DNA of 12,745 nt from Acidobacteriota bacterium. Lineage in GTDB: Bacteria; Acidobacteriota; Terriglobia; Terriglobales; Acidobacteriaceae. Under the pieces are notes generated by a model. It did not search any database, had not been told where the DNA came from, and worked only from the letters and a program-made list of their open reading frames with translations. A program made the translations under genes and the position numbers. This document shows positions 6,932-12,745 of this stretch, one piece after another; within the stretch, counting starts at the first letter, position 1; the number at the start of each line of letters is the position of its first letter. The stretch is taken from positions 1 to 12,745 of the forward strand of contig JAJXXG010000761.1 of the NCBI GenBank assembly GCA_021781255.1, read 5' to 3'.

Positions 6932-8233
6932 CTACTCCACAATAAGCTGGCGCTTGGCGGCGGCGGGCAGGGCGGACTCGTTCAGCACCCGCTGCTGCGG
7001 CGTCTCTTCGTCCAGCTCAACCACCAGCGAACGAGGCCGGCGCAGGGACATAATCTCGTCCAGAATGCGGTCGGCAAGTTTGCGCTTGGGCATCTCGGGC
7101 AGCTCGATGGCCGTGGTCGGCGTCAGGAACGTGGCGGCGTTCACATCCGCGTCGATGCCCACGCCTTCGCTCGATACGTCGTTTACCACAATGGCGTCTG
7201 CGCCTTTGCGCAGCAGCTTGGCGCGGCCGTTCTCCATGCGGTTTTCGGTTTCAGCGGCGAAGCCCACGATCAGTTGGCCGGGCCGGCGGCGGCGCACCAC
7301 TTCGGCCAGAATGTCTTCTGTCGGCTCCAGTTCCAGCGTGATGGGCCCTGTGCGCTTGAGTTTCTGGCCGGACACATTGGCTGGGCGATAATCGGCCACA
7401 GCGGCGGCCTTGATGACGAGCGTGGCCTCGGCCATGCGCTCCAGCACGGCCTCGCGCATCTGGCCGGCGGAGGTGACCTTCACCAGTTCGCAATGCGCCG
7501 GAGGATGCTGCGCCGAAGGCCCGCTGATGAGGATCGCTCTGGCTCCGCGGCTTTGCGCAGCGTCGGCCAGCGCGTAGCCCATCTTTCCGCTGGAGCGGTT
7601 GCCCAGGAAGCGAACCGGATCCAGCGCCTCCCGCGTGCCTGCAGCGGTAACCAGCACAACTTCTCCGGCCAGATCGTGGCGGCGGCCCAGCGCGTCCAGA
7701 ACAGCGTCAGCAATGGCCTCGGGCTCAGCCATGCGTCCCGCGCCCACCATGCCGCAGGCAAGATCGCCGGTGCCGGGTTCCACCACCCGCACGCCCCGCT
7801 GGCGCAGAATCTCAAGGTTGGCCCGCGTCGCCGGATGCTCCCACATGTTCACATTCATCGCCGGAGCCACCAGCACCGGCGCGGTGGTGGCCAGATACAT
7901 CGTGGTCAGAAAATCGTCGGCAATGCCATGGGCGAATTTGGCCAGAATGTTCGCTGTAGCCGGAGCCACCACCAGAGCCTCAGCCCACTGCGCCTCGCCA
8001 ATGTGCTCGATGCCGCTCAGTTCCGCTGCGGCCGATCCTGCATCCAGCTCGTCCCACAGGCTCGTGATGACCTTGTGCCCGGTGAGCGCGGCAAACGTGA
8101 GAGGCTGCACAAAGCGGCAAGCCGACCCGGTCATCACCACGTGAACCTCGAGCGCCTGCCGCTGCAGCGCGCGCACCAGCTCCGCGGCCTTGTACGCGGC
8201 GATTCCGCCCGAGACGCCTACCGTTACTCTCAT
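6932..8233 (-). CDS. coaBC: Bifunctional phosphopantothenoylcysteine decarboxylase / phosphopantothenate-cysteine ligase
   Basis: Carries out two successive coenzyme A steps: CoaB joins cysteine to 4'-phosphopantothenate, and the flavin-dependent CoaC domain decarboxylates the product to 4'-phosphopantetheine. I choose the ATG at 8233 (433 residues) because MRVTVGVSGGIAAYKAAELV is the normal N-terminus. The frame stays open to a TTG at 8341, but that extra stretch is not family-like. CoaC occupies residues 1 to about 185: His77 (IEHIGEAQWA), PAMNVNMW (124-131) and the active-site Cys160 in ACGMVGAGRM. CoaB follows: VTAAGTREALDPVRFLGNRS (195-214), the KLKR lysines (291-294) and NDVS (351-354). 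About 35 residues at the C-terminus exceed the usual end. No Shine-Dalgarno is visible; a TACAAT lies 6 bases before the ATG. It sits 124 bases after rpoZ and 5 before the uracil glycosylase gene. Confidence 0.96.
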   Translation of the reverse strand: MRVTVGVSGGIAAYKAAELVRALQRQALEVHVVMTGSACRFVQPLTFAALTGHKVITSLWDELDAGSAAAELSGIEHIGEAQWAEALVVAPATANILAKFAHGIADDFLTTMYLATTAPVLVAPAMNVNMWEHPATRANLEILRQRGVRVVEPGTGDLACGMVGAGRMAEPEAIADAVLDALGRRHDLAGEVVLVTAAGTREALDPVRFLGNRSSGKMGYALADAAQSRGARAILISGPSAQHPPAHCELVKVTSAGQMREAVLERMAEATLVIKAAAVADYRPANVSGQKLKRTGPITLELEPTEDILAEVVRRRRPGQLIVGFAAETENRMENGRAKLLRKGADAIVVNDVSSEGVGIDADVNAATFLTPTTAIELPEMPKRKLADRILDEIMSLRRPRSLVVELDEETPQQRVLNESALPAAAKRQLIVE

Positions 8234-8239
8234 ATATGG

Positions 8240-8245
8240 ATTGTA
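8240..8245 (-). promoter_or_regulatory. Candidate -10 box just upstream of coaBC
   Basis: TACAAT on the minus strand (5 of 6 to TATAAT) ends 6 bases before the coaBC ATG, so transcription would start at or next to the start codon. That agrees with the absence of a Shine-Dalgarno sequence. No hexamer resembling TTGACA is found 15-19 bases upstream, so the call is weak. The remainder of the 124-base gap 8234-8357 has a small hairpin (8334-8355) right after rpoZ and nothing else recognisable. Confidence 0.25.
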
Positions 8246-8333
8246 GACTGATTCGATTACAGAAGGCACGGGGCGCGTGAATGATTTCCGCGCTACTCGC
8301 CCTGCGGTGCCGCCGAGCTTGGCATCCTCGCCA

Positions 8334-8355
8334 GCCTGCAATCAAGAATGCAAGC
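8334..8355 (-). other. Hairpin immediately after rpoZ
   Basis: On the minus strand GCTTGCA and TGCAGGC pair (7 base pairs, one U-G) around an 8-base loop, starting 2 bases after the rpoZ stop. There is no T-run after it, so it may be a transcript-processing or partial termination element, or chance. Confidence 0.22.
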
Positions 8356-8357
8356 TT

Positions 8358-8588
8358 CTAGCTGGAAATGATGGGAATGCCGTGATCATCCACCGGTGGC
8401 TTCTGCGCCGGAACTTCCTTCTTGATGTAGGCGATCTTGCCGGCATCCGCCTCCTCCTGCGCGATACGGCACGGCTTCGAGGAAGGGCTGCTGATCAGGG
8501 CCGCGGTGCCGCTCTGCAACTGGCGGGCACGGCGGGCTGCCACAAGAACCTTGCGGTAGTTCGAGTCAAATCGGGTCTCAATCGTCAT
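8358..8588 (-). CDS. rpoZ: DNA-directed RNA polymerase omega subunit
   Basis: Small subunit that helps the beta' subunit fold and the polymerase assemble. The 76-residue product has the family signature near its N-terminus: RFDSNYRKVLVAARRARQLQ (6-25), followed by an IAQEEADAGKIAYIK segment (about 42-56) typical of omega. The C-terminus is Pro/Lys-rich. I choose the ATG at 8588 because GAGG lies 6 bases upstream, inside the 3' end of gmk. A TTG at 8603 in the same frame would add five residues but has less support. The gene overlaps the end of gmk by 11 bases, so its translation is probably coupled to that of gmk. The yicC-gmk-rpoZ-coaBC order is widespread in bacteria and supports the call for such a short protein. 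Confidence 0.92.
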   Translation of the reverse strand: MTIETRFDSNYRKVLVAARRARQLQSGTAALISSPSSKPCRIAQEEADAGKIAYIKKEVPAQKPPVDDHGIPIISS

Positions 8589-9318
8589 CGGAATCCTCGT
8601 CAAAGTTCAACTGCTGCTGGCCGCTGGGGTTCAGAATCCCAAAGGCCTCCAGTACGGGTTTGAGCCGTTCCTGCGAATTGGACTGGCGGCAGGCCGCGGC
8701 GACCTCCAACACCCTGCTGGAGCGGATGGCGATCGGTTCACCATTGCGATAGAAGCGCTCCGCAAGAACAATGGCTTCCAGTTGCGCCACCGTCCTGTCC
8801 AGGATGTCGTTGACCAAAATATATCCGTAGTCGCGATAATTCTCAATCTCCTTGCTGGCCTCGCTCAGGCGGCGGTAGAGTTCCGCCTCGTTCACCCCAC
8901 CCTCGGCACGGCTGCGATTCCGCAGGCGGGTGCGCAGCACCTTGGGCGTGGGCGGCATCACAAAGATGCTTACCGCCTCGGGCAAAGTCTTCCGCACCTG
9001 CGCCGCGCCCTGCACGTCAATGTCCAGCAGCAGGTCGTGACCCATGCGGCGGGCCTCGTCCAGCGAGAGCCGCGCCGTGCCGTAGTAGTGGCCGAACACC
9101 TCAGCGTGCTCAAGGAACATGCCCGAGTCGCGCATCTGTTCGAACTCCTCGCGCGTGGTGAAGTGATACTCGCGGCCGTTCTCTTCTGAGCCACGCGGAG
9201 TCCGCGTTGTCCACGATACAGAAAAGTCCACGCCGCTGACCTGCTTGCGCAACTCGCTGACCAGCGTGCTCTTGCCTGAGCCCGAGGGAGCCGAAATGAT
9301 GAATAAGATTCCTGCCAC
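8578..9318 (-). CDS. gmk: Guanylate kinase
   Basis: Phosphorylates GMP to GDP with ATP, feeding GTP/dGTP synthesis and the recycling of cGMP and ppGpp-related pools. It has the P-loop APSGSGKST (10-18) and the GMP-binding residues of SWTTRTPRGSEENGREYHF (35-53). It also has GMFLEHAEVFGHYYGT (66-81), LLLDIDVQGAAQV (96-108) and the Arg-rich lid (RTRLRNRSR, 129-137). The core ends near residue 205, as in ordinary 205-210-residue enzymes. About 40 extra residues follow and end in an acidic tail (FDEDSDDD). The start is GTG, because MAGILFIISAPSG is the expected N-terminus and AGGGA lies 10 bases upstream. It is 42 bases downstream of yicC and overlaps rpoZ by 11 bases. The family call is certain; the tail has no assigned role. 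Confidence 0.97.
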   Translation of the reverse strand: MAGILFIISAPSGSGKSTLVSELRKQVSGVDFSVSWTTRTPRGSEENGREYHFTTREEFEQMRDSGMFLEHAEVFGHYYGTARLSLDEARRMGHDLLLDIDVQGAAQVRKTLPEAVSIFVMPPTPKVLRTRLRNRSRAEGGVNEAELYRRLSEASKEIENYRDYGYILVNDILDRTVAQLEAIVLAERFYRNGEPIAIRSSRVLEVAAACRQSNSQERLKPVLEAFGILNPSGQQQLNFDEDSDDD

Positions 9319-9360
9319 TTTGCGATTGTCCCTTTCGTCTGTCTTGCCGTATTTCTCTGC

Positions 9361-10260
9361 CTATTCCACGTTCTGAATCTGCTCGCGGGCCTTCTCGATC
9401 TCCGCCTTCATGGCCAGCCCCAGTTCGGTGATGCGCGTGCCTTTGCCTCCCACGCCGCCTGTCTTCGACAGCAGCGTATTGGCCTCGCGATTCATCTCCT
9501 GCAGCAGGAAATCCAGCTTCTTGCCCACCTCGCCGCCCGCAGCCAGCAGCTCGCGGAAGTGCCCGATGTGCGTTGTCATGCGCTCGAGCTCCTCGGCAAT
9601 GTCGCTGCGGTCTACCAGCACGGCTACCTCTTCCAGCAGACGCTGGCGATTGAACTCCGAGCCTGTGGCCGCGGTGAGTCTCTGCGTCAGGCGCTCCTGA
9701 TAGCGCTGCTCCACCTCAGGCCGCAGTGCGGCCACTCCTTCGACGGCTTCGGCCAGCCGGTCAAGCGAAGCGTTGAGAATTGCTGCGAGAGACTCGCCTT
9801 CGCGGGCTCGCATCACTTTCAAGGCATCGAGCAGCGGTCCGATCTGCTGCGCCACGCTTTCAGCCAGCGCGGCACTGTCTTCATCAGCATTGCCACGGTT
9901 ATCACTCTGCAGCGCAGCGGGAATGCGCAGCGCCACATTCAGGTCCGGCTCGCCGGTAAATCCGAATTCCTCGCGCGCAGACTCAAAGGCTTGAAAATAG
10001 CCGGCCACCAGTTCGCGGTTGTAACCGGCCTTCTGCTGGGCGGAGCGATCGACTGAAAGCGCCAGCTCCACATGGCCGCGCACCAGACTCTCCTTCAGCG
10101 CGCGGCGCAGCTCTATCTCCAGCGCATCCATTCCTGCGGGCAGACGCAACTGCACATCCAGAAAGCGATGATTTACGCTCTTCAGGCTGAGGGTGTAAAG
10201 GAACTGATCGCGCACGCGAACCTGGGCACGTGCGAATCCGGTCATCGAGTAAATCGGCAT
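9361..10260 (-). CDS. yicC: YicC/YloC-family endoribonuclease
   Basis: Member of the YicC/YloC family, whose characterised representatives are endoribonucleases linked to small-RNA turnover and stationary-phase growth. The 299 residues cover the full family length. The N-terminus MPIYSMTGFARAQ and SVNHRFLDVQLRLP (28-41) are the conserved first block. The C-terminal domain carries KKLDFLLQEMNREANTLLSKT (about 246-266) and the ITELGLAMKAEIEKAREQIQNVE end (a stretch described here in overlapping parts), matching DUF1732. AAGGGA lies 9 bases before the ATG, within the last codons of the upstream ABC transporter gene. The two genes are separated by only 5 bases, so coupling is likely. It heads the conserved yicC-gmk-rpoZ-coaBC run. 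Confidence in the family is high; the RNA target in this organism is not known. Confidence 0.95.
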   Translation of the reverse strand: MPIYSMTGFARAQVRVRDQFLYTLSLKSVNHRFLDVQLRLPAGMDALEIELRRALKESLVRGHVELALSVDRSAQQKAGYNRELVAGYFQAFESAREEFGFTGEPDLNVALRIPAALQSDNRGNADEDSAALAESVAQQIGPLLDALKVMRAREGESLAAILNASLDRLAEAVEGVAALRPEVEQRYQERLTQRLTAATGSEFNRQRLLEEVAVLVDRSDIAEELERMTTHIGHFRELLAAGGEVGKKLDFLLQEMNREANTLLSKTGGVGGKGTRITELGLAMKAEIEKAREQIQNVE

Positions 10261-10265
10261 ATGAG

Positions 10266-12125
10266 CTATTCCCTTGCCTCGCCGGAGACGACGGACTCCA
10301 TCGCCGGGGTCTCGGGCACTTGCATGAACTGCAGTTGATACAGGCGCTGATAGGTCGGCGACGTGGTCAGCAATTCTTCGTGCGGGCCGACGGCCGTAAT
10401 GCGCCCGTCCTCAAGCACAGCGATGCGGTTGGCGCGGCGAATGGTGCCGAGCCGGTGCGCAATCACCAGCACCGTGCGCCCCTGCATCAGGTTGGCCAGC
10501 GCGGCCTGCACCAGCGACTCGCTCTCCGCGTCAAGAGCCGAAGTGGCTTCGTCCAAAATCAGAATCGGCGCATTCTTCAGGATGGCGCGCGCAATCGCAA
10601 TACGCTGCCGCTCGCCGCCTGAAAGCCGGAAACCCTTTTCGCCGATGACCGTCTCATACCCCTGCGGCATGCGCAGGATGAAGTCGTGCGCCAGCGCATT
10701 GCGCGCCGCTTCCTCCACCAGCGCGTGCTTCATATCCGGCTGGCCATAGGCGATGTTGTTGCGCACGGTGTCATTGAAGAGAATTGTCTCCTGCGACACC
10801 TGGGCCACCTGGCTGCGCAGCGACGCAAGGGAGAGATCACGCAGGTCGTGCCCATCAATAAGAATTCGACCCGAGGTTACGTCGAAGAAACGCGGAATGA
10901 GATTGACCAGTGTGGACTTGCCCGCTCCGCTGGGGCCCACCAGCGCCACCACCTCGCCGGCATGCGCTTCAAGGTCAACGTTATGCAGAATCTGGTGCTC
11001 GCCCTCTTCCGTGGAGTAGGAAAAGCCAACATCCTGAAACTTGATGGACTGGTGAAAGCCCTTCATTACAGTCGCATGCGGCCTCTCCTTGACGTCGTCC
11101 TTGGCGTCGAAGAAGCCGAAGATGGACACCGACGCGCCCATGGCCTGCTGGAAACTGTTGTAGAAGTAAGCAAATTTGCGCACGGGATCGTAGAGCTTGA
11201 ACAGCACGATGATGAAGGCGCCAAACGCGCCAATCGTCATGCGGCCGTGCTGGATTTCATTGCGCCCGATCAGCAGCAGGAGCGCAATCGCAATGGCGCC
11301 GATGGTATCCATCAACGGCGAACTGATGGACTGGATGCGCACGCTGCGCAGGTTGGCGCGGAAGAGCCGGCGGGCGGCCTTCTTGAAGCGCAGAATCTCC
11401 CACAGCTCAGTATTGAATGCCTTGACGATGCGATTGCCCGTGACGGTTTCATGCAGGATGTTCTGAATTTCAGCCAGCTTGTCCTGGCCGGTGCGGGTGC
11501 GCGTGCGCACTTCCCTGCCGATCTTGCGCGATGATGTCACCACCACGGGGATAAACAGCAGCAGAGCCCAACTGAGGTGGCCGCCCAGCCGGATAACGAT
11601 GACCAGCCCGACAAGGAAGGTAAAGAACTGCTGCAGGAACTCGCCGATGACCGAACTGACTGCGGTTTGCACGCGATCCACGTCGTTGATGAGCGTGGAG
11701 AGAATGGTGCCCGTTGCGTACTTATGAAAGAAGGTGGACGAGCGGCGCAGCGTGGTCTCGTAGAGATGATTACGCAGGTCGGTCACCATGCCGAAGCCCG
11801 CGTAATTCACCAGGTAGGTGCCCAGATAATCGCACAGGCCTTTGACCACGGTGGAGGCAACCAGGGCAAAGGCGACCACCGTCCAGGCATTGTGCATGAA
11901 GTGCGGAACAACCAGCCGGAGGTCAAGATGCCACGGAGAGCGCGGAACGCCCAGAACGATGGGGCCTTCAGGCGCACTCGGCGTCAGAACCTTGTCAAAA
12001 ATGGGCTGGAAAAGAAGTGTGCGGAAGTTGTCGAGCAGGCCAACACCGGCCAGTAGCAGCACGCCGGGCAGCAGTTGCAGCCAGTAGGGCAACCCATAGC
12101 GCACGAGGCGGAGCAATCGCTTCAT
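10266..12125 (-). CDS. msbA: MsbA-type ABC exporter (probable lipid A / lipid flippase)
   Basis: Half-transporter expected to work as a homodimer in the inner membrane, flipping lipid A-core or a related lipid with ATP. Residues 1 to about 340 hold six hydrophobic segments (around 14-31, 80-98, 158-178, 184-197, 271-288, 297-313), with a loop of about 45 residues between the first two. The nucleotide-binding domain (about 360-600) has Walker A GPSGAGKST (397-405), Q-loop Gln445, signature LSGGE (501-505), Walker B ILILDE (521-526), D-loop SALD (529-532) and H-loop His557. The 619-residue length is slightly above that of enterobacterial MsbA (about 580). It follows the heptose gene hldE by 106 bases on the same strand, which supports a lipid A/LPS role. 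A multidrug or other lipid exporter of the same ABCB type cannot be excluded. The only ribosome-binding-like sequence is GGCAGG about 9 bases before the ATG. Confidence 0.88.
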   Translation of the reverse strand: MKRLLRLVRYGLPYWLQLLPGVLLLAGVGLLDNFRTLLFQPIFDKVLTPSAPEGPIVLGVPRSPWHLDLRLVVPHFMHNAWTVVAFALVASTVVKGLCDYLGTYLVNYAGFGMVTDLRNHLYETTLRRSSTFFHKYATGTILSTLINDVDRVQTAVSSVIGEFLQQFFTFLVGLVIVIRLGGHLSWALLLFIPVVVTSSRKIGREVRTRTRTGQDKLAEIQNILHETVTGNRIVKAFNTELWEILRFKKAARRLFRANLRSVRIQSISSPLMDTIGAIAIALLLLIGRNEIQHGRMTIGAFGAFIIVLFKLYDPVRKFAYFYNSFQQAMGASVSIFGFFDAKDDVKERPHATVMKGFHQSIKFQDVGFSYSTEEGEHQILHNVDLEAHAGEVVALVGPSGAGKSTLVNLIPRFFDVTSGRILIDGHDLRDLSLASLRSQVAQVSQETILFNDTVRNNIAYGQPDMKHALVEEAARNALAHDFILRMPQGYETVIGEKGFRLSGGERQRIAIARAILKNAPILILDEATSALDAESESLVQAALANLMQGRTVLVIAHRLGTIRRANRIAVLEDGRITAVGPHEELLTTSPTYQRLYQLQFMQVPETPAMESVVSGEARE

Positions 12126-12131
12126 GCCAGA

Positions 12132-12220
12132 GGGCCTGCCTTACGGGAGCAGGATTGCCAGTACGGTCCGGGGTGCGCACGCAACTCCATCCCCGTATTG
12201 TATCCGGGCCTGCCTATCGG
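12132..12220. repeat. Imperfect 15-base direct repeat in the hldE-msbA gap
   Basis: GGGCCTGCCTTACGG (12132-12146) and GGGCCTGCCTATCGG (12206-12220) match at 13 of 15 bases, the first ten being identical. They lie 74 bases apart in a 106-base intergenic region. On the coding strand the upstream copy lies just before a TACAAT (12197-12202), and the downstream copy covers the weak msbA ribosome binding sequence. Paired regulator sites are one possibility, local duplication another. Confidence 0.4.
12197..12202 (-). promoter_or_regulatory. Candidate -10 box upstream of msbA
   Basis: TACAAT on the minus strand lies about 72 bases before the msbA ATG, in the only sizeable gap in the hldE-msbA-yicC stretch. 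A promoter here would drive msbA and the genes after it. The 15-19-base upstream positions hold nothing close to TTGACA, so the evidence is limited to the -10 match and its location. Confidence 0.22.
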
Positions 12221-12231
12221 TGTACCCGGTT

Positions 12232-12745
12232 CTAGCGGCCCGCGCCCTTCTCGATAAGTCGGGTGGTGGAGAAGCCCTCGACGAGGGGGACAATCCTGAC
12301 CTCGCCGCCCCATGACTGCATCTCCCGCGCGCCCACAACCGCCTCGGCGTTGTAGTCGCCGCCCTTGACCAGCACGTTGGGCTGCACGGCCACAATCAGG
12401 TCCAGCGGAGTCGCTTCGCCGAAGATCACCACGGCATCCACCGCAGCCAGCGCAGCCAGCACACGGGCACGCTCGCTCTCGCTCACGATTGGACGGGATG
12501 GCCCTTTCAGGCTGCTCACCGAAGCGTCGCTGTTGATGGCCACAATCAGCTTGTCGCCGCAGCGGCGGGCCTGCTCCAGCAGCGTGATGTGGCCGATGTG
12601 CAGCAGGTCAAAGCAGCCATTGGTAAACACGACCCGCTCGCCATTGGCCTTCCACAGCGCCACGCGTTCCACCAGTTCCGCGCGCGTCAGCACCTGGTTT
12701 TCTGCGTTCAGGGCTATCTGCGGACTGAGCGCAGCCAGCAATTCG
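12232..12745 (-). CDS. hldE: ADP-heptose synthase, nucleotidyltransferase domain (C-terminal part of HldE, cut by window edge)
   Basis: Transfers AMP from ATP to D-glycero-beta-D-manno-heptose 1-phosphate, giving the ADP-heptose used in the LPS inner core. The visible 170 or so residues hold VVFTNGCFDLLHIGHITLLE with the HxGH nucleotide-binding motif. They are followed by IVAINSDASVSSLKGPSRP, the KGGDY motif and the GFSTTRLIEK end typical of this cytidylyltransferase-like fold. The frame is open through the window edge. The first visible codons read ELLAALSPQ, which resembles the last helix of the ribokinase-like heptose kinase domain. I therefore infer a bifunctional kinase-transferase with the kinase outside the window, although a stand-alone transferase with a short N-terminal tail is possible. 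The stop is 106 bases before msbA, consistent with a joint LPS role. Confidence 0.92.
   Translation of the reverse strand, partial: ELLAALSPQIALNAENQVLTRAELVERVALWKANGERVVFTNGCFDLLHIGHITLLEQARRCGDKLIVAINSDASVSSLKGPSRPIVSESERARVLAALAAVDAVVIFGEATPLDLIVAVQPNVLVKGGDYNAEAVVGAREMQSWGGEVRIVPLVEGFSTTRLIEKGAGR

Noticed and set aside
6890..8251. 453-codon plus-strand frame opposite coaBC
   Set aside because: His/Gln/Arg-rich translation without domain features; coaBC on the other strand is unmistakable.
8234..8341. Extended coaBC start at TTG 8341
   Set aside because: The extra 36 residues do not resemble the family and the ATG at 8233 gives the standard N-terminus.
8589..8603. Upstream TTG start for rpoZ
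   Set aside because: The ATG at 8588 has GAGG at good spacing; TTG would need a site further inside gmk.
10686..11534. 282-codon plus-strand frame opposite the ABC exporter
   Set aside because: No domain similarity; it is the complement of the membrane and nucleotide-binding regions of msbA.
12204..12229. CCGGG/CCCGG inverted repeat after the hldE stop
   Set aside because: Only five base pairs with a 16-base loop and no T-run; too weak for a terminator.
1..12745. tRNA, rRNA, CRISPR array, insertion sequence or phage genes
   Set aside because: No cloverleaf, regularly spaced repeats, transposase or integrase was seen on either strand.

Overview
The window reads as chromosomal DNA of a diderm (LPS-making), fairly GC-rich soil-type bacterium. 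Acidobacteriota (Terriglobia/Acidobacteriaceae) is the best guess. It rests on the clustering of heptose/lipid A genes with yicC-gmk-rpoZ-coaBC and a family 4 uracil-DNA glycosylase, and on the exported hydrolases. It is an inference from gene order and protein style, not a database result.

Layout. Positions 1-3977, plus strand: a two-gene carbohydrate-type module. It holds a sulfatase whose 5' end lies outside the window and a large Tat-exported protein resembling the 'hypothetical glycosyl hydrolase 6' / beta-galactosidase trimerisation-domain group. The 277-base gap between them contains two hairpins, one of which buries the Shine-Dalgarno sequence of the second gene. Positions 4007-5974, minus strand: a secreted alpha-amino-acid ester hydrolase (CocE/S15 serine hydrolase), convergent with the module and separated from it by 29 bases with a small hairpin.

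Positions 6084-12745, minus strand, are core genes transcribed right to left: the C-terminal part of hldE (cut by the window edge), an MsbA-type ABC exporter, yicC, gmk, rpoZ, coaBC and the uracil-DNA glycosylase. Most junctions are tight: msbA/yicC are separated by 5 bases, gmk/rpoZ overlap by 11 and coaBC/udg are separated by 5. This suggests co-transcription and translational coupling. The block links LPS inner-core and lipid A handling to RNA turnover (YicC), nucleotide supply (Gmk), RNA polymerase omega, coenzyme A synthesis and uracil repair.

No tRNA, rRNA, CRISPR array, insertion sequence or prophage signature was seen. The most novel part is the sulfatase plus Tat-exported glycosidase-like pair with the hairpin-masked ribosome binding site. 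Everything else fits known families. I do not see a convincing undescribed system beyond that pair.
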